Assembly: GCF_000244755.1 (NCBI RefSeq) | Contig: NZ_AHOO02000013.1 | Span: 186,001 to 250,000, forward strand | DNA: 64,000 nt | Reading direction: 5' to 3' | DNA from: Leptospira licerasiae serovar Varillal str. VAR 010 | GTDB lineage: Bacteria > Spirochaetota > Leptospiria > Leptospirales > Leptospiraceae | Part shown: positions 1-10,253 of the stretch, one piece after another | How the letters are laid out: the number at the start of each line of letters is the position of its first letter | How positions within the stretch are numbered: the stretch's first letter is position 1 | Notes under the pieces: generated by a model | Seen by the model: only the letters and a program-made list of their open reading frames with translations | Databases searched by the model: none | Told to the model about the DNA's origin: nothing | Translations under genes and position numbers: made by a program

Positions 1-1144
1 CGGAAGTCCTATCATATATATTACTAAATGACTCTTGAACGGAGATAGAGACTAAGGGGCCTAAAAGAAATCCTAATGAACCGAGACCGGTAAATACGGT
101 CATAACCACAGCATTAAAACCGCTTGGTGCGAGAGAGGAAGCAAGTCTCATTGCAGGGACGTACATAATCCCGGCTCCAATTCCACATGCGATCATGGAT
201 AAATATAATCCGGAAGAAGTATTCAAGAACCCGGTGCTAGCTTGTGCAATTCCATATATGAAAGAACCGATCCAAACTAAGGAAATGGAATTCCATCTTT
301 TGGATAGAAGTGCAGCAGGCAGGGATAAGACGCTCATCAGAAGGAACATGACTCCAAAAAGTCCGCCTACCTGGCCCGGAGAAAATTCAAGATCTTCTCT
401 CAAGTGTAAATTTAAGGAACTCAGGAAATAACCTACAGTAAATCGATCTACAAAATGAAAAGCGATCGGAACGAGTAACAAAGGAGAAAGTGACAATGCC
501 GTTCTGGTTTTTTGCCATCCCTCCCATTCTAGTTTTTTTAGATTACCTTCTTCCAAAAGGAAAAAAGATAAAATTCCCAAAATAAAAAGAAAGAGACCAC
601 CCACGAAGAATGGAAGAATAGGATTTTTATTCCCTAAAAATCCAAGGGATTGGCCTACACCCCCACCTAAAGTGAGCAGTGTTCCGGCTAATCCGAATAA
701 AATTCCTTTATTATAAAAACTGGATGTTTGGTCCTTCTCCTTATCTGAAATACAAGTGAGAAGAAGACCGATCACAAAAATATGCGCTCCTCCCTCCAAA
801 AATCTCAAAACAAAAAGAGAAGAGATATTCGGCATAAAAGGGAGAAGAACTAATAAGAGCGCATCCAATATAGCAAAAGTTCCGATTATTTTTTTTCTGG
901 TCCCTAATTTATCCGATAGCCATCCTGCTAAAGGGGAAAATATAAAAGAACCAAGCATCGCAGAACTTTGGAACCAAGCTACTCCATAACCGGTCCCACC
1001 CAATCTATCTTTTACAATTTCTTTATATACCGGCACAATCATCGTGACCGGAAGCATTGCTAAAAAAACGAAGGATAATGTGATCCAGGGAAAAGAATCC
1101 GCCCCCAAGGAAGAGGATTCTTTTTTGGCAGATACTTTTAACAA
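1..1144 (-). CDS. MFS transporter, C-terminus cut by window edge
   Basis: An open frame of about 381 codons runs leftwards off the window, so the C-terminus is not seen. It is very hydrophobic, with about ten membrane-spanning stretches visible. The loop 2-3 signature of the major facilitator superfamily appears as GWLSDKLGTRKK (around 890-935). The substrate cannot be told. I place the start at TTG 1144-1142, only two codons after the heme oxygenase stop and in the same reading frame (TGA TTT TTG). A GAGG lies just upstream; an ATG 29 codons further in (1057) is the alternative. Tight linkage to hmuO suggests one transcript, and a role in export or uptake connected with heme or iron is an inference only. 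Confidence 0.8.
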   Translation of the reverse strand, partial: MLKVSAKKESSSLGADSFPWITLSFVFLAMLPVTMIVPVYKEIVKDRLGGTGYGVAWFQSSAMLGSFIFSPLAGWLSDKLGTRKKIIGTFAILDALLLVLLPFMPNISSLFVLRFLEGGAHIFVIGLLLTCISDKEKDQTSSFYNKGILFGLAGTLLTLGGGVGQSLGFLGNKNPILPFFVGGLFLFILGILSFFLLEEGNLKKLEWEGWQKTRTALSLSPLLLVPIAFHFVDRFTVGYFLSSLNLHLREDLEFSPGQVGGLFGVMFLLMSVLSLPAALLSKRWNSISLVWIGSFIYGIAQASTGFLNTSSGLYLSMIACGIGAGIMYVPAMRLASSLAPSGFNAVVMTVFTGLGSLGFLLGPLVSISVQESFSNIYDRTS

Positions 1145-1147
1145 AAA

Positions 1148-1828
1148 TCAGTGCCTCGCAGGACTTGCTAAAACTTCTTCGAATTTGGCCTTGCCTATGG
1201 AAGAGATCAAAGTTTCTTCCAGCTCATCGAAAATTTTTCCGTTCAGTTTAAAGACTTCGTTTGCCTCGTGTACTATTTTTTCTTTTTCAGAGTCGGAGAG
1301 AGAAAGAGAATCTAAGGTGTTTCTATATTTATCCTTAAAATCTTTTGGACTGGAAATTTCAGGGAACTCGTAAAAGTCCAGACCTGATGTTCCTTCTATC
1401 CCTAAAGCTTTTGCGGCTACTCTTTTTAGGATCTGTCCGCCTGAAAGATCTCCTAAATAGCGAACATAACTATGTGCTACTAATAACTCCGGAGAAGTAT
1501 TTGCAGTTTCTCTAATATGTTTTACGTATGCTTCGGTTGCAGGGGTGGCTTTTGGAGAATGTCCCGGTTGGAAAAAATGTCCCAGGTCTTTTTCGATCAT
1601 CCCTTTTCTATATAATTCCGGGAATCTGATCTTTCCTACGATTGGATGGTCTTTTTTATTTTCCAACTCTTCCTCCATTGCGGCATACACGAAATAAAAA
1701 GATTCCAAATGTTTGGCGTAACTTTTGGGTTCTAATACTCCTTTCATAAAGCAGCGAATGAATGCGTTGTTTTCCGCAATGGTATGAGATTCAGAGGTTC
1801 CGTCTCTTAATGCTTGGGCTAGGCTCAT
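1148..1828 (-). CDS. hmuO: Heme oxygenase
   Basis: 226 aa, the usual length for bacterial heme oxygenase, which opens heme to biliverdin, CO and ferrous iron in the cytoplasm. The proximal heme ligand is His15 in the segment SESHTIAEN. The distal-helix glycine motif is GDLSGGQ at about 116-122, preceded by the conserved AHSYVRYLGD run. The ATG at 1828 is preceded by AGGAG at 7 nt. The gene is first in a likely two-gene operon with the MFS transporter downstream. The upstream region carries a 7-5-7 inverted repeat (1872-1890) that could be an iron- or heme-responsive operator. In Leptospira this enzyme supports use of heme as an iron source. Confidence 0.93.
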   Translation of the reverse strand: MSLAQALRDGTSESHTIAENNAFIRCFMKGVLEPKSYAKHLESFYFVYAAMEEELENKKDHPIVGKIRFPELYRKGMIEKDLGHFFQPGHSPKATPATEAYVKHIRETANTSPELLVAHSYVRYLGDLSGGQILKRVAAKALGIEGTSGLDFYEFPEISSPKDFKDKYRNTLDSLSLSDSEKEKIVHEANEVFKLNGKIFDELEETLISSIGKAKFEEVLASPARH

Positions 1829-1871
1829 GGGGCTTCTCCTGACAATACTGTGACAAATCTCTAATTTTAGG

Positions 1872-1890
1872 TTTGAGAGTCAATCTCAAA
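1872..1890. promoter_or_regulatory. Inverted repeat upstream of hmuO, candidate operator
   Basis: TTTGAGA-N5-TCTCAAA is a perfect 7-bp inverted repeat with a 5-bp spacer, 44 bp upstream of the hmuO start. On the minus strand it contains TTGACT, which could be a -35 box, so a bound protein would block transcription. The repeat is seen directly; its binding protein is not known to me, and it is not a canonical Fur box. Confidence 0.45.
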
Positions 1891-1983
1891 ATATGAATTC
1901 TGACGAAATCGACTGGTTCTGAATCTTGTAGTATCTTCGACGAAGTGAGGAAGGAGGGGAGATTGCCAGATTCGAAGGCCTGG

Positions 1984-3036
1984 CTAATCCTCCATATCCC
2001 AGAAAAAGTCCTTATTGGTAAGCTCTGGCTCCTCTATTTTTTGAAAGGAGTTCCTTCCATCCGGTTCGGAAGAAAAAGGAAGGTCCGAACCAAGTCGTTC
2101 CAGGTCCTGGGTTTCTCTTTCCCAGTATTCTTCCGTTCCGAAATGAGGAAACGCATTCGGAAAAGAGGGATCTTCCCAACGTTTTGCAATCCATGCAGAA
2201 TAATGAATATAACGTAAGCCGCGCAAAGGTTCCACCAGATCGAACCAAGAAGCGCGGAATTCCCTGAACTCTCTGTAGCCAGCCAAAAATATCTCCCTTT
2301 CGTATTCGGAAGCAGAGTCGCCAAAAGGTAGAAGCATCCAAAAATCTTGGACTGCCGGTCCGGTCACAAAATCGTCGAAATCTATAAAGCAGAGTCCATC
2401 CGTAGTTTGTATCAAATTTCCTTTATGGCAGTCCCCGTGGATACGATGGAACGGCATGTCCTTGGAAGTTTCGGAGAAAGAGTTAAAAATCCGGTTAGCA
2501 GCGTCTTCGTATCTTTTCCGGAGATGAGTGGGTAGGAACTCCTTCTCTTTCAAAAAACGTAAGGGCTCCTCTCCGAAATTTTTCAGATTATAATGTATCC
2601 TATATTTTGCCGGTTTAGAGGCGCCAATATTATGGATTCTGGCGAGTAATCTTCCCGTTTGGACTAAATTTTGTTCGCCTAGTTCTTCTACCAGTCTTCC
2701 TTTTTGGAGAGGCCAGATCGTATAATAAATTCCTTTTGTTTCTCTGACAGTGATGCCGTTTTCCAAAGGTAGGGGAGCTACCACCGGTATCTCTCCTTCT
2801 TCTAACTCCTTTAGAAAAGAATGTTCTTCTAATATCTGATCAAGTGTCCAGCGCCCTGGCCGATAAAATTTTACTACTAGCCTTCCGCCTTCTTCTAAGC
2901 CGACATCGTAAACCCTATTCTCTAAACTATTTAAAGCGAGGCAATGTCCGGAAACTGAAAATCCTGCGTCTTCTACCGCAGATAGAACGGAATCAATATC
3001 GAGTCTGTTGTAGAATTCTTTGCCTGGGATTTCCAT
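1984..3036 (-). CDS. srkA: Stress-response Ser/Thr kinase SrkA (YihE/RdoA family)
   Basis: 350 aa, close to the family's usual 325-330. Aminoglycoside-phosphotransferase-like kinase fold: ATP-site lysine in LVVKFYRPGRW (about K56), catalytic loop HGDCHKGN at about 200-207 with the Asp base and Asn metal ligand, and the metal-binding IDFDD at about 218-222. SrkA of enterobacteria is a Cpx-regulated kinase that protects against stress-induced death; its substrate is not settled. The gene sits 5 bp downstream of the DUF115 gene on the same strand, so the two are probably co-transcribed. Confidence 0.85.
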   Translation of the reverse strand: MEIPGKEFYNRLDIDSVLSAVEDAGFSVSGHCLALNSLENRVYDVGLEEGGRLVVKFYRPGRWTLDQILEEHSFLKELEEGEIPVVAPLPLENGITVRETKGIYYTIWPLQKGRLVEELGEQNLVQTGRLLARIHNIGASKPAKYRIHYNLKNFGEEPLRFLKEKEFLPTHLRKRYEDAANRIFNSFSETSKDMPFHRIHGDCHKGNLIQTTDGLCFIDFDDFVTGPAVQDFWMLLPFGDSASEYEREIFLAGYREFREFRASWFDLVEPLRGLRYIHYSAWIAKRWEDPSFPNAFPHFGTEEYWERETQDLERLGSDLPFSSEPDGRNSFQKIEEPELTNKDFFWDMED

Positions 3037-3041
3037 AACTT

Positions 3042-4865
3042 TTAGTCTCCAGCGAGTAACTTTCTTCTTAAACCGGTAAACTCTTTCAGGATCGCACCCA
3101 AGAATAGTTCTCTCTTACGTGGCTCGTCCAGTTTATCTTTATGGCGAAGAATATACACTTCCGTTTTTCGGATCAAATATCTCAGATCTTCCCATTTGCC
3201 CAATTTGTTTCTAAAAAGAGAAAGCAGGTCAGTGTAGGCTTTGTCTTTTGTTTCCTGTTTGGAAAATTCGTTTTTGATCGTATCGATTGTTTCTAATAAT
3301 TCTTTTTTAAAAATTGCAGGAGAACCTACCAATGTCTCCTGGATTAACTCCGGTTTCCATGCGGGAAATTTATGCCAGAAGTATTGGTGGTTTTGGAATT
3401 CGTTTAGTATCAGGCTTGCTTCTTCCGGTCCTATATTTTCAGCGTTCTCTATTTTTGCGCCTTGTGTGTTCACATTATAGACGGGAAAGTCCAAGGATTT
3501 GGAAGATTCTTCAAACCAATGTCTGTATAAGTCCAAAACATAATCTGTTAAAACTTCTCCGCCTTGGACGGAGGGAACGTAACGTGTATCTCTTTTTCGG
3601 ACCACTGCTTCATTGATTTTTTCTAAACTGGTTTTTCTAGTAAGTAAGGTAAGCCATTTTTCGTTATGATGAGTTCCGGTAGAATGGATCTCTCTACCCG
3701 AATAAGCCAGGTCTTGGCCTACTAAGAAGCATGGTTTACATCCAAGACTTCTGAGTAGATCGAAAGCGGTTGTAGCGACACTTCCTCCGGATTGAACGTC
3801 TCCGATGGGGCCAAGCAAAGATTCTGCGCTGGAACTTCCTGCGGTTGCTTCTCTTTTTAATTCTCCGGAGGCATCCACTAAATATTTTGCTGTGATACTG
3901 TGGACCACCGACTTAAATTTCAAATTTCTTAATATAGGAGGGGAGCTAACAAGGTCCGCAAATAACGGGATTTCGGTCGTATCTTCTCCCAAAAAATGGA
4001 ATACGGAATGCGTTTGTGCATCTAATGTCATTACGCCGTCAGGTATGATCCCGTATTTGAGAAGCACCTTTAGAGAAGTATCGCAAGACATTACAAAAAC
4101 CTTATCTCGTATACTTTTGATCCATTCACATTGTCTTCGTAAGTTCGGTCCTGCGGATACGAGTAGGGAAGGTGTTCCGTTGAATTTTTCCTTTAAGGAT
4201 TCTATTTTGGTCCTAGGACTCGGAGTCGATAGAAAGTTTGCGGTGTTTACGAGAGAATTTCTCACCCAAATCCTTTCGAATTCGAATTTAGTCAGAAGAT
4301 CGCTCATCTTCGAGGATAGGATTTTTCGAAGTCTTATATCCGTTTCCGCGTAGAACATTTCTTCCAAAGAAACACTCGCTGCGTTCCTAAGTATTCTGAT
4401 GCCTGAAACTCTTTCTACAGGAAGCGATTCTAAATAATTCCAAAGAAGAGAGAGAGAATTTTCTCCCAAGAACAAATGTCTTCCAGGGACTTCCATCACC
4501 GGTTCTAACCATTCTTCCCATAATGGAAAAAGTAGATCTCTGTCTTTGTCTATGAGTAATAAAATTTGTCCCGGTTCTAACTTAGATTCAACTTCTCGGA
4601 TTAAATGTGGATTTCCGAGCCCTAAGATTGCGACCAGATCCGTGGATTGTATTGAGACGGAATCCACTTGGCGTTTTGCTTGGGTAAAAGGAGATACCGA
4701 ACTTGCCAATGCTCTTCCTTTTTTAGAAAGAAAGAACTCATTTAGGTTTTTGGCCGCTTCCAGTCGGAACTCCAACATTTCTGTAGGAGGATTTTGGAAA
4801 TACAGGCTGAGATAGGGTTTTTTCCCGAATATTTCTCTTGTTTTTTCCGGGAGATCGTGAGACAT
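3042..4865 (-). CDS. DUF115 / MAF-type glycosyltransferase-like protein
   Basis: 607 aa from the ATG at 4865, which has GGAG 7 nt upstream; the frame is open further back to 4934, but that would overlap the promoter region of smc. The middle (around residues 230-430) matches the 6-hydroxymethylpterin-pyrophosphokinase MptE-like/DUF115 domain seen in motility-associated glycosylation (MAF) proteins: LLVSAGPNL, then SCDTSLKVLLKYGIIPDGVM, then a GGSVATTAFDLLRSLGC stretch and LVGQDLAY. MAF proteins add nonulosonic acids to flagellin in other bacteria. No sugar-synthesis genes are next to it, so a flagellar role is inference. It is divergent from smc, with 77 bp between starts. Confidence 0.65.
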   Translation of the reverse strand: MSHDLPEKTREIFGKKPYLSLYFQNPPTEMLEFRLEAAKNLNEFFLSKKGRALASSVSPFTQAKRQVDSVSIQSTDLVAILGLGNPHLIREVESKLEPGQILLLIDKDRDLLFPLWEEWLEPVMEVPGRHLFLGENSLSLLWNYLESLPVERVSGIRILRNAASVSLEEMFYAETDIRLRKILSSKMSDLLTKFEFERIWVRNSLVNTANFLSTPSPRTKIESLKEKFNGTPSLLVSAGPNLRRQCEWIKSIRDKVFVMSCDTSLKVLLKYGIIPDGVMTLDAQTHSVFHFLGEDTTEIPLFADLVSSPPILRNLKFKSVVHSITAKYLVDASGELKREATAGSSSAESLLGPIGDVQSGGSVATTAFDLLRSLGCKPCFLVGQDLAYSGREIHSTGTHHNEKWLTLLTRKTSLEKINEAVVRKRDTRYVPSVQGGEVLTDYVLDLYRHWFEESSKSLDFPVYNVNTQGAKIENAENIGPEEASLILNEFQNHQYFWHKFPAWKPELIQETLVGSPAIFKKELLETIDTIKNEFSKQETKDKAYTDLLSLFRNKLGKWEDLRYLIRKTEVYILRHKDKLDEPRKRELFLGAILKEFTGLRRKLLAGD

Positions 4866-4942
4866 AATACTCCTAAGCATTCCAGAGTCCGCCCGATTCT
4901 GGTCACTTGCAATCAATTTCCCAAAGAAACACAAAAATACAT

Positions 4943-7726
4943 ATGTATCTCAAAAGCCTGAATATTGTTGGATTCAAGACCTTTGCGGACGAGACAGAAG
5001 TTCTTCTCGATCCGGGATTTACCGCAGTTGTAGGACCTAACGGTTCCGGAAAATCGAATATAGTCGACGCTTTAAAATGGGTCTTCGGCGAAAAATCCGC
5101 CAAGGGTCTTCGCGGTGATAAGATGGACGATGTCATCTTTCACGGTTCGGAGGCTCGTAAGCCTGCCGGCTTTGCGGAAGTCAGCGTAGTTTTCGATAAT
5201 TCTTCCAAACTGATCAAGATGGATTATCCAACCATCAAATTGACCCGCAGATTATACGCGGATGGAAATAACGAATATCTAATAAACGATTCTCGCGTAC
5301 AACGAAAGGAGATCGAAAAGATCTTACTCGATACGGGTATCGGAAAATCCAGTTATTCCATTATGGAACAGGGAAAGGTGGATCGGATCCTCCATTCCAA
5401 ACCGGAAGAAAGAAGACTGATCTTCGAAGAGGCAGCAGGTATTTCCAGATTCAAGATGGAAAGGCAAGAGGCTCTCAAAAAACTTTCCGACACCAACCAG
5501 AACCTTCTTCGTATCCAAGACATCATGAATACCATGAAGAAGGAAATGGAAGTTAAGGAAAAACAAGCGGAGAAGGCGGAGGAATATTTTAAACTCAAAC
5601 AAGAGTTGGACGAAACGGATAAGATCATTCGTTATGTCAAGTTCTCTACTCTCACCAGAAAATTCGAAACCTCCGAAAACGAATTAAAAGAAATTAAAGA
5701 AAAGAACCAGGTCTTACTCGAAAGAATATCCGTGGAAACAGGTCGGATCGAAGAGTTGGATCATCATAAATCCGATCTGGAAAAGAAGGTCGCAGAGATT
5801 GACAAAAAACTTTTGGACCATCTCACCCAAACCCAGATCCAAAAAGATAAAGTCGAGAGCAACAAAGGTATCATTCTAGATTATTCGGATCGTATTTCCG
5901 ATATTAGAGAGTCCTTAACTAAGGAAGAATCCGCTCAAAGCATTCTACAGATCGAGAAAGAAAAACTGGAAAAAGAAGCGATCGATCTAGAAGGAGAAAG
6001 TAAATCTCTAGAATTAGGGATCGAAGATCTTCGTAAGAACAAAACCGAGATCGAAGCTAAGATTGAAGCCGAAAATACTTCCATCCAAGAGAAGGAAACC
6101 AGGATCCAGTCCAATGACAAACGGCATGTAGATCTGAGAGAAAGACTAAAAGAAGTCATCTTTGATCTGATCTCCCAATTAGAGTCCCGCAAAAAAGAAG
6201 CCCAATCCACTGAAGAGGAAAGAAACCGTCTCAAGGAACTCTTACTTGGAGAAGCGGATCGTATCCATTCCGTGGAAACAGAACTCAAAAGCGCATTGGA
6301 TTCATATGCAGGAGAAGAGACTAAAAACAAGATCACTTATCTTGCAGGAAAGCTGGAAACGGAAAAGTTCAGGTCTCAGTTGGGAGAATATTTCTCCTTA
6401 GAAGACAGCATCCGCAGTTTATTATTCGATAGAGACGGATTTTTATCCCAGAAAGAAGGATTAGACCAAGAGATAGAAGATTTGATCTTGGAAAACGAAA
6501 ATCTGACCAGATCGATCAAAGAATCCGGATTAACAATCGAGTCTCTCCGAGAAGAAGCGGAGAATATCCGCGAAAAGATCGTTTATTTAGAAAAACGGAT
6601 CTTAGAATTAAATTCCGAAAAGAACTCTAAATTAGAATCCGCAAAGTCCCTTTCCGAAAGGATAGAAGAGACCCAAAAAAGGATTTTGGCTGCCCAAGAA
6701 TCCATCAAAACTTTAGGCGCTAAAAAGACCGAATTCGAAAAAGAAGTGATCGAACTGGAACAACAGATCGAGAACAGATATAACGAATTTTTGGAAATGA
6801 GCCGCGCTTTAGATTCCGAAAAAGAAGCTCTTCGAAATATCGTAAAAGAGATCCAAGGTCTTAAAAACGAGATCCAGAAAAACCAAGAAGATTACAAGAA
6901 CCTATTCCCTATTTTAACTGAAAAGGAAAAGGCGGTCTCCGTTTATAAGGTCCAATTGGAATCTTTTTCCGAAGAATTATATAATGATTACTCCATTTCC
7001 GAGCAGGAACTTGCGGACGAATTTAAGGACAAGAAACCTGAAAAAGGGGAGAGCGAGACCAAGCTCAAACGTTTGAAGTCTGATATCCAGATGTTAGGTT
7101 CGATTAACCCACTTTCTATCGAAGAATATAGAAACGTAAAAGAGATCTACGAACATCACCGCACTCAAAAAGAAGATATCGAAAGATCTAAAAACGATAT
7201 CACTGAGATCTTGAAAAACATCAACGAAGAGTCCGAAAAACTTTTCAGAGAAACATTCGAAAGGATCAGAGAAAATTTCCAAGAAACATTCTCCACATTG
7301 TTCAACGGGGGAAGAGCTATGCTCGAACTCGTGGATGGAGAGGATAGCTTAAACGCAGGTATCGAGATCATGGCGGAACCTCCCGGCAAACATGTCCAAA
7401 ATCTGAGACTTCTTTCCGGAGGAGAGAAATCCCTCACTGCAATCGCGTTGCTATTTGCAATCTATATGGTAAAACCTTCTCCATTCTGTTTCTTGGATGA
7501 GATAGATGCTGCCTTAGACGAAGCGAATAAACTTCGTTTCTGCCAGATCTTAGACAAGTTCAAGGATAAGTCCCAGTTTGTAGTGATCACTCATGCTCAG
7601 TCTACGATACACAGGGCGAATTCCATTTTTGGGGTTACGAACGAAGAGCCTGGAATATCCAAAATTATCAGCTTGAGACTGGACGAAGCTAGAGATTTTG
7701 CTGGAAGAGCGACCGAAGCAGTATAA
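4943..7726 (+). CDS. smc: Chromosome segregation ATPase SMC, short form
   Basis: 927 aa from ATG 4943 ([12 protein letters not shown]), the usual SMC N-terminus. Walker A is GPNGSGKS at about 31-38, the Q-loop region follows with [19 protein letters not shown], and the C-terminal head has the signature LLSGGEKS (about 822-829) and Walker [13 protein letters not shown] (about 848-859). Between them, residues about 165-740 are almost unbroken heptad-rich coiled coil. Typical bacterial SMC is about 1170-1190 aa and has a roughly 120-aa globular hinge at mid-length. I find no hinge-like glycine-rich segment here. With ScpAB (not in the window) SMC would organise and segregate the chromosome. thiG follows after 9 bp. 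Confidence 0.93.
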   Translation: MYLKSLNIVGFKTFADETEVLLDPGFTAVVGPNGSGKSNIVDALKWVFGEKSAKGLRGDKMDDVIFHGSEARKPAGFAEVSVVFDNSSKLIKMDYPTIKLTRRLYADGNNEYLINDSRVQRKEIEKILLDTGIGKSSYSIMEQGKVDRILHSKPEERRLIFEEAAGISRFKMERQEALKKLSDTNQNLLRIQDIMNTMKKEMEVKEKQAEKAEEYFKLKQELDETDKIIRYVKFSTLTRKFETSENELKEIKEKNQVLLERISVETGRIEELDHHKSDLEKKVAEIDKKLLDHLTQTQIQKDKVESNKGIILDYSDRISDIRESLTKEESAQSILQIEKEKLEKEAIDLEGESKSLELGIEDLRKNKTEIEAKIEAENTSIQEKETRIQSNDKRHVDLRERLKEVIFDLISQLESRKKEAQSTEEERNRLKELLLGEADRIHSVETELKSALDSYAGEETKNKITYLAGKLETEKFRSQLGEYFSLEDSIRSLLFDRDGFLSQKEGLDQEIEDLILENENLTRSIKESGLTIESLREEAENIREKIVYLEKRILELNSEKNSKLESAKSLSERIEETQKRILAAQESIKTLGAKKTEFEKEVIELEQQIENRYNEFLEMSRALDSEKEALRNIVKEIQGLKNEIQKNQEDYKNLFPILTEKEKAVSVYKVQLESFSEELYNDYSISEQELADEFKDKKPEKGESETKLKRLKSDIQMLGSINPLSIEEYRNVKEIYEHHRTQKEDIERSKNDITEILKNINEESEKLFRETFERIRENFQETFSTLFNGGRAMLELVDGEDSLNAGIEIMAEPPGKHVQNLRLLSGGEKSLTAIALLFAIYMVKPSPFCFLDEIDAALDEANKLRFCQILDKFKDKSQFVVITHAQSTIHRANSIFGVTNEEPGISKIISLRLDEARDFAGRATEAV

Positions 7727-7735
7727 TCTGGAATT

Positions 7736-8548
7736 GTGGCGGAATCAGACGATCTAATCATCGCAGGCAGAAGGTTCAAATCCAGGCTGTTTTTAGGGAC
7801 AGGCAAGTTTTCTTCAGGGGCCTCTTTGGAGCAGGCGATTCGATCTTCCGGGACGGAAGTGGTGACTGTAGCTCTACGCAGAGTGGATCTGTCTTCGCAA
7901 GAAGACGATATTCTTACGAGAATTGACAGGGAAAGAATATTGCTTTTACCTAATACAAGCGGCGCAAGAGATGCAGAAGAAGCAGTCCGCCTCGCAAGAT
8001 TGTCCAGGGAACTGGGTGGAGGAAATTGGGTAAAACTAGAAGTTACTCCTGATCCAGTTTACCTTTTACCTGACCCGATTGAGACCTTAAAGGCGGCCGA
8101 GATCCTAGTAAAAGAAGGATTTAACGTTCTACCTTATATCAATGCAGATCCGATCCTTTGTAAACATTTAGAAGAAGCAGGTTGTGCCACAGTCATGCCC
8201 TTAGGTTCTCCGATCGGGACTAACCAAGGGATCCGCACCTTGGCAAACTTAGAAATTATTATAGAACAATCTAATGTGCCGGTCGTAGTGGATGCAGGGC
8301 TCGGATTACCGTCTCATGCCGCGCAAGCAATGGAGCTGGGAGCGGATGCGGTCTTAGTCAATACTGCAATCGCGATCGCTAAAGATCCCGCAAAAACCGC
8401 TTATGCATTCAAACTTGCCACGGAAGCGGGTAGGCTCTCCAGGTTATATTCCAATTCCGGAATTTCCACATCCAAAAAAGCGGCAGCCTCCAGCCCGTTG
8501 ACGGGATTTTTAGAAGAAGAATCCAGAAATGTACACGGAGTTATTTGA
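7736..8548 (+). CDS. thiG: Thiazole synthase ThiG
   Basis: 270 aa, GTG start at 7736, nine bases after the smc stop. ThiG condenses 1-deoxyxylulose 5-phosphate, dehydroglycine and ThiS thiocarboxylate into the thiazole of thiamine. Family motifs are clear: [10 protein letters not shown] near the N-terminus, [20 protein letters not shown], the Schiff-base lysine in WVKLEVTPD (about K100), [12 protein letters not shown] for phosphate binding, and [24 protein letters not shown] is the usual C-terminal barrel strand pair. It overlaps thiH by 20 bp, so the two are translationally coupled; ThiH supplies dehydroglycine. Confidence 0.96.
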   Translation: MAESDDLIIAGRRFKSRLFLGTGKFSSGASLEQAIRSSGTEVVTVALRRVDLSSQEDDILTRIDRERILLLPNTSGARDAEEAVRLARLSRELGGGNWVKLEVTPDPVYLLPDPIETLKAAEILVKEGFNVLPYINADPILCKHLEEAGCATVMPLGSPIGTNQGIRTLANLEIIIEQSNVPVVVDAGLGLPSHAAQAMELGADAVLVNTAIAIAKDPAKTAYAFKLATEAGRLSRLYSNSGISTSKKAAASSPLTGFLEEESRNVHGVI

Positions 8549-9665
8549 TAAAATCTCCTTCTCAGAAGCGAAGGAAAGAGTATTATCTAAATCTAAATTA
8601 GATATAGAGTCTGCACTCCATTCTTCCCATTTCGGAAAACCGCTACATTTCGAAGAGTATCTCTCTTTATTAAGCCCGGTCGCTGACCCTTATCTGGAAG
8701 AAATGGCTAATTACTCTTTAAATTGGACCAAAAAAAGGTTTGGAAATACGATTTCTCTTTATATGCCGATGTATCTCTCCAACGAATGTAGGTCTTCCTG
8801 CGTTTATTGTGGATTCAGTTTTGAAAATAAGATCCCCAGAAAAACTTTGAACGAGTCCGAGATACATGCTGAGTCTAAAATCCTTTATTCCAAAGGAATA
8901 CGACACGTTCTCATATTGACCGGAGAAGATTATTCCATCACAAATTTGGAATATTTGAGATTTGCGGTCCGTATCTTAAAGTCCTATTTCGATTCTATCT
9001 CTATCGAAATTTATCCGATGGACCGGGAAAAATACGAAGTATTGATTGGAGAGGGAGTGGAAGGTCTGGCGGTTTACCAAGAAACCTATGATCCGGAGAC
9101 GTACTCCAAATATCATCTTCGTGGAATGAAAAAGAATATGAGATACAGGTTAGATGCTCCCGACAGAGGAGGTCTTGCTGGATTTAGGCGAATCGGAATA
9201 GGCGCACTCCTTGGACTTTCCGATCCTTACGGAGAAATGTTCCGCTTAGGAGAACATGCACATTATCTTTCTAAAAAATATTGGAGAACTACTATACAAG
9301 TCTCTCTTCCTCGTATGAGACCTGCAGAAGGAGAGTTTGATAAGACGATCTTTGTGTCGGACAGAGAGTATGTCCGGTTCTTATTTGCGCTTCGTCTTTT
9401 TTTGCCGGATAGCGGGCTTGTTCAGTCCACAAGAGAATCCACACGAATGAGAAACCATTTAGCAGGAATGCCTATTACTCATATGTCAGTGGAATCCAGG
9501 ACAGATCCAGGTGGATACTCGGGCGGAGAAGAATTAAAACAATTCGAGATCGAAGATACTAGAAAGATCGAAGAATTTACCGAGATGTTAAGGAAGAAGG
9601 GACTGGATCCTGTCTTTAAGGATTTCGACCGGGCATTTTTCCAAGTACCCGATCGAATGAGTTAG
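8529..9665 (+). CDS. thiH: 2-iminoacetate synthase ThiH (radical SAM)
   Basis: 378 aa. Radical SAM enzyme that cleaves tyrosine to dehydroglycine and p-cresol for the thiazole branch of thiamine synthesis. The iron-sulphur cluster motif CxxxCxxC is CRSSCVYC (Cys87, Cys91, Cys94). The [12 protein letters not shown] segment and the C-terminal half containing [10 protein letters not shown] and [10 protein letters not shown] fit the BATS-type ThiH family. Use of ThiH rather than the oxygen-dependent glycine oxidase ThiO is notable for an aerobe but is common. It starts inside thiG and probably ends the smc-thiG-thiH transcription unit. Confidence 0.95.
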   Translation: MYTELFDKISFSEAKERVLSKSKLDIESALHSSHFGKPLHFEEYLSLLSPVADPYLEEMANYSLNWTKKRFGNTISLYMPMYLSNECRSSCVYCGFSFENKIPRKTLNESEIHAESKILYSKGIRHVLILTGEDYSITNLEYLRFAVRILKSYFDSISIEIYPMDREKYEVLIGEGVEGLAVYQETYDPETYSKYHLRGMKKNMRYRLDAPDRGGLAGFRRIGIGALLGLSDPYGEMFRLGEHAHYLSKKYWRTTIQVSLPRMRPAEGEFDKTIFVSDREYVRFLFALRLFLPDSGLVQSTRESTRMRNHLAGMPITHMSVESRTDPGGYSGGEELKQFEIEDTRKIEEFTEMLRKKGLDPVFKDFDRAFFQVPDRMS

Positions 9666-9744
9666 GAGCCCGTCCCGAAAGTCCAGGCTCTTGAAGATTA
9701 GGACCATAAATATCCGTAATCTAAGGTTCGGAGGAGTATAAGGA

Positions 9745-10032
9745 TTATTTTTTACCTTTATAACTTTCCATCAAGCAGCTATTAAAAGCAGTACATTGAC
9801 CTGAATGAGTTTCGTAACAAGAAGTAACCGCTGAATAATTTTTGCGGCAGGTGTTTAAACACCCTGCTCCCACTTTTTGTCTATCTGCAGCACTAAGCTT
9901 TTTTTGCCCTTCTACGCAGTTTGTGTAAAAATCACAGATCTGGTTGCATGCTTGGCTTTGAGCGGAAACGGAGGAGAATCCGGTGAAAACCGTAGCTAGC
10001 AAGATTAGGGTTGCGAGGATTGTTTTTTTCAT
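9745..10032 (-). CDS. Small exported Cys-rich protein
   Basis: 95 aa with a clear signal peptide: MKK, a hydrophobic core and VSAQS as the likely cleavage site near residue 25. The mature part, about 70 aa, has eight cysteines in the order CNQIC, NC, GC, NTC, SC, QC, SC, so up to four disulphides are possible. Leptospira genomes carry several such short Cys-rich periplasmic families of unknown function; I do not recognise this one as characterised. The + strand between thiH and this gene (9694-9723) holds a GATTAGGA/TCCgtAATC imperfect hairpin that may serve as a terminator. Confidence 0.7.
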   Translation of the reverse strand: MKKTILATLILLATVFTGFSSVSAQSQACNQICDFYTNCVEGQKKLSAADRQKVGAGCLNTCRKNYSAVTSCYETHSGQCTAFNSCLMESYKGKK

Positions 10033-10055
10033 GGGTGTGTTTTCTCCAAAGGACC

Positions 10056-10130
<75 letters not shown>

Positions 10131-10253
10131 TTATTCCTAGGAAATACCTATCAAAGGTATTTACCGGTCATTTTTTTTGAAATACCGGCCTTGTCAAAGA
10201 TTTCTCTCCGGGTGATTCGAAACCTTTCCTAGGACAAACTGGCCCTATATTCT

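Noticed and set aside
3805..4353. Plus-strand open frame of 182 codons inside the DUF115 gene
   Set aside because: Antisense shadow of a conserved protein; no start signal and no family features.
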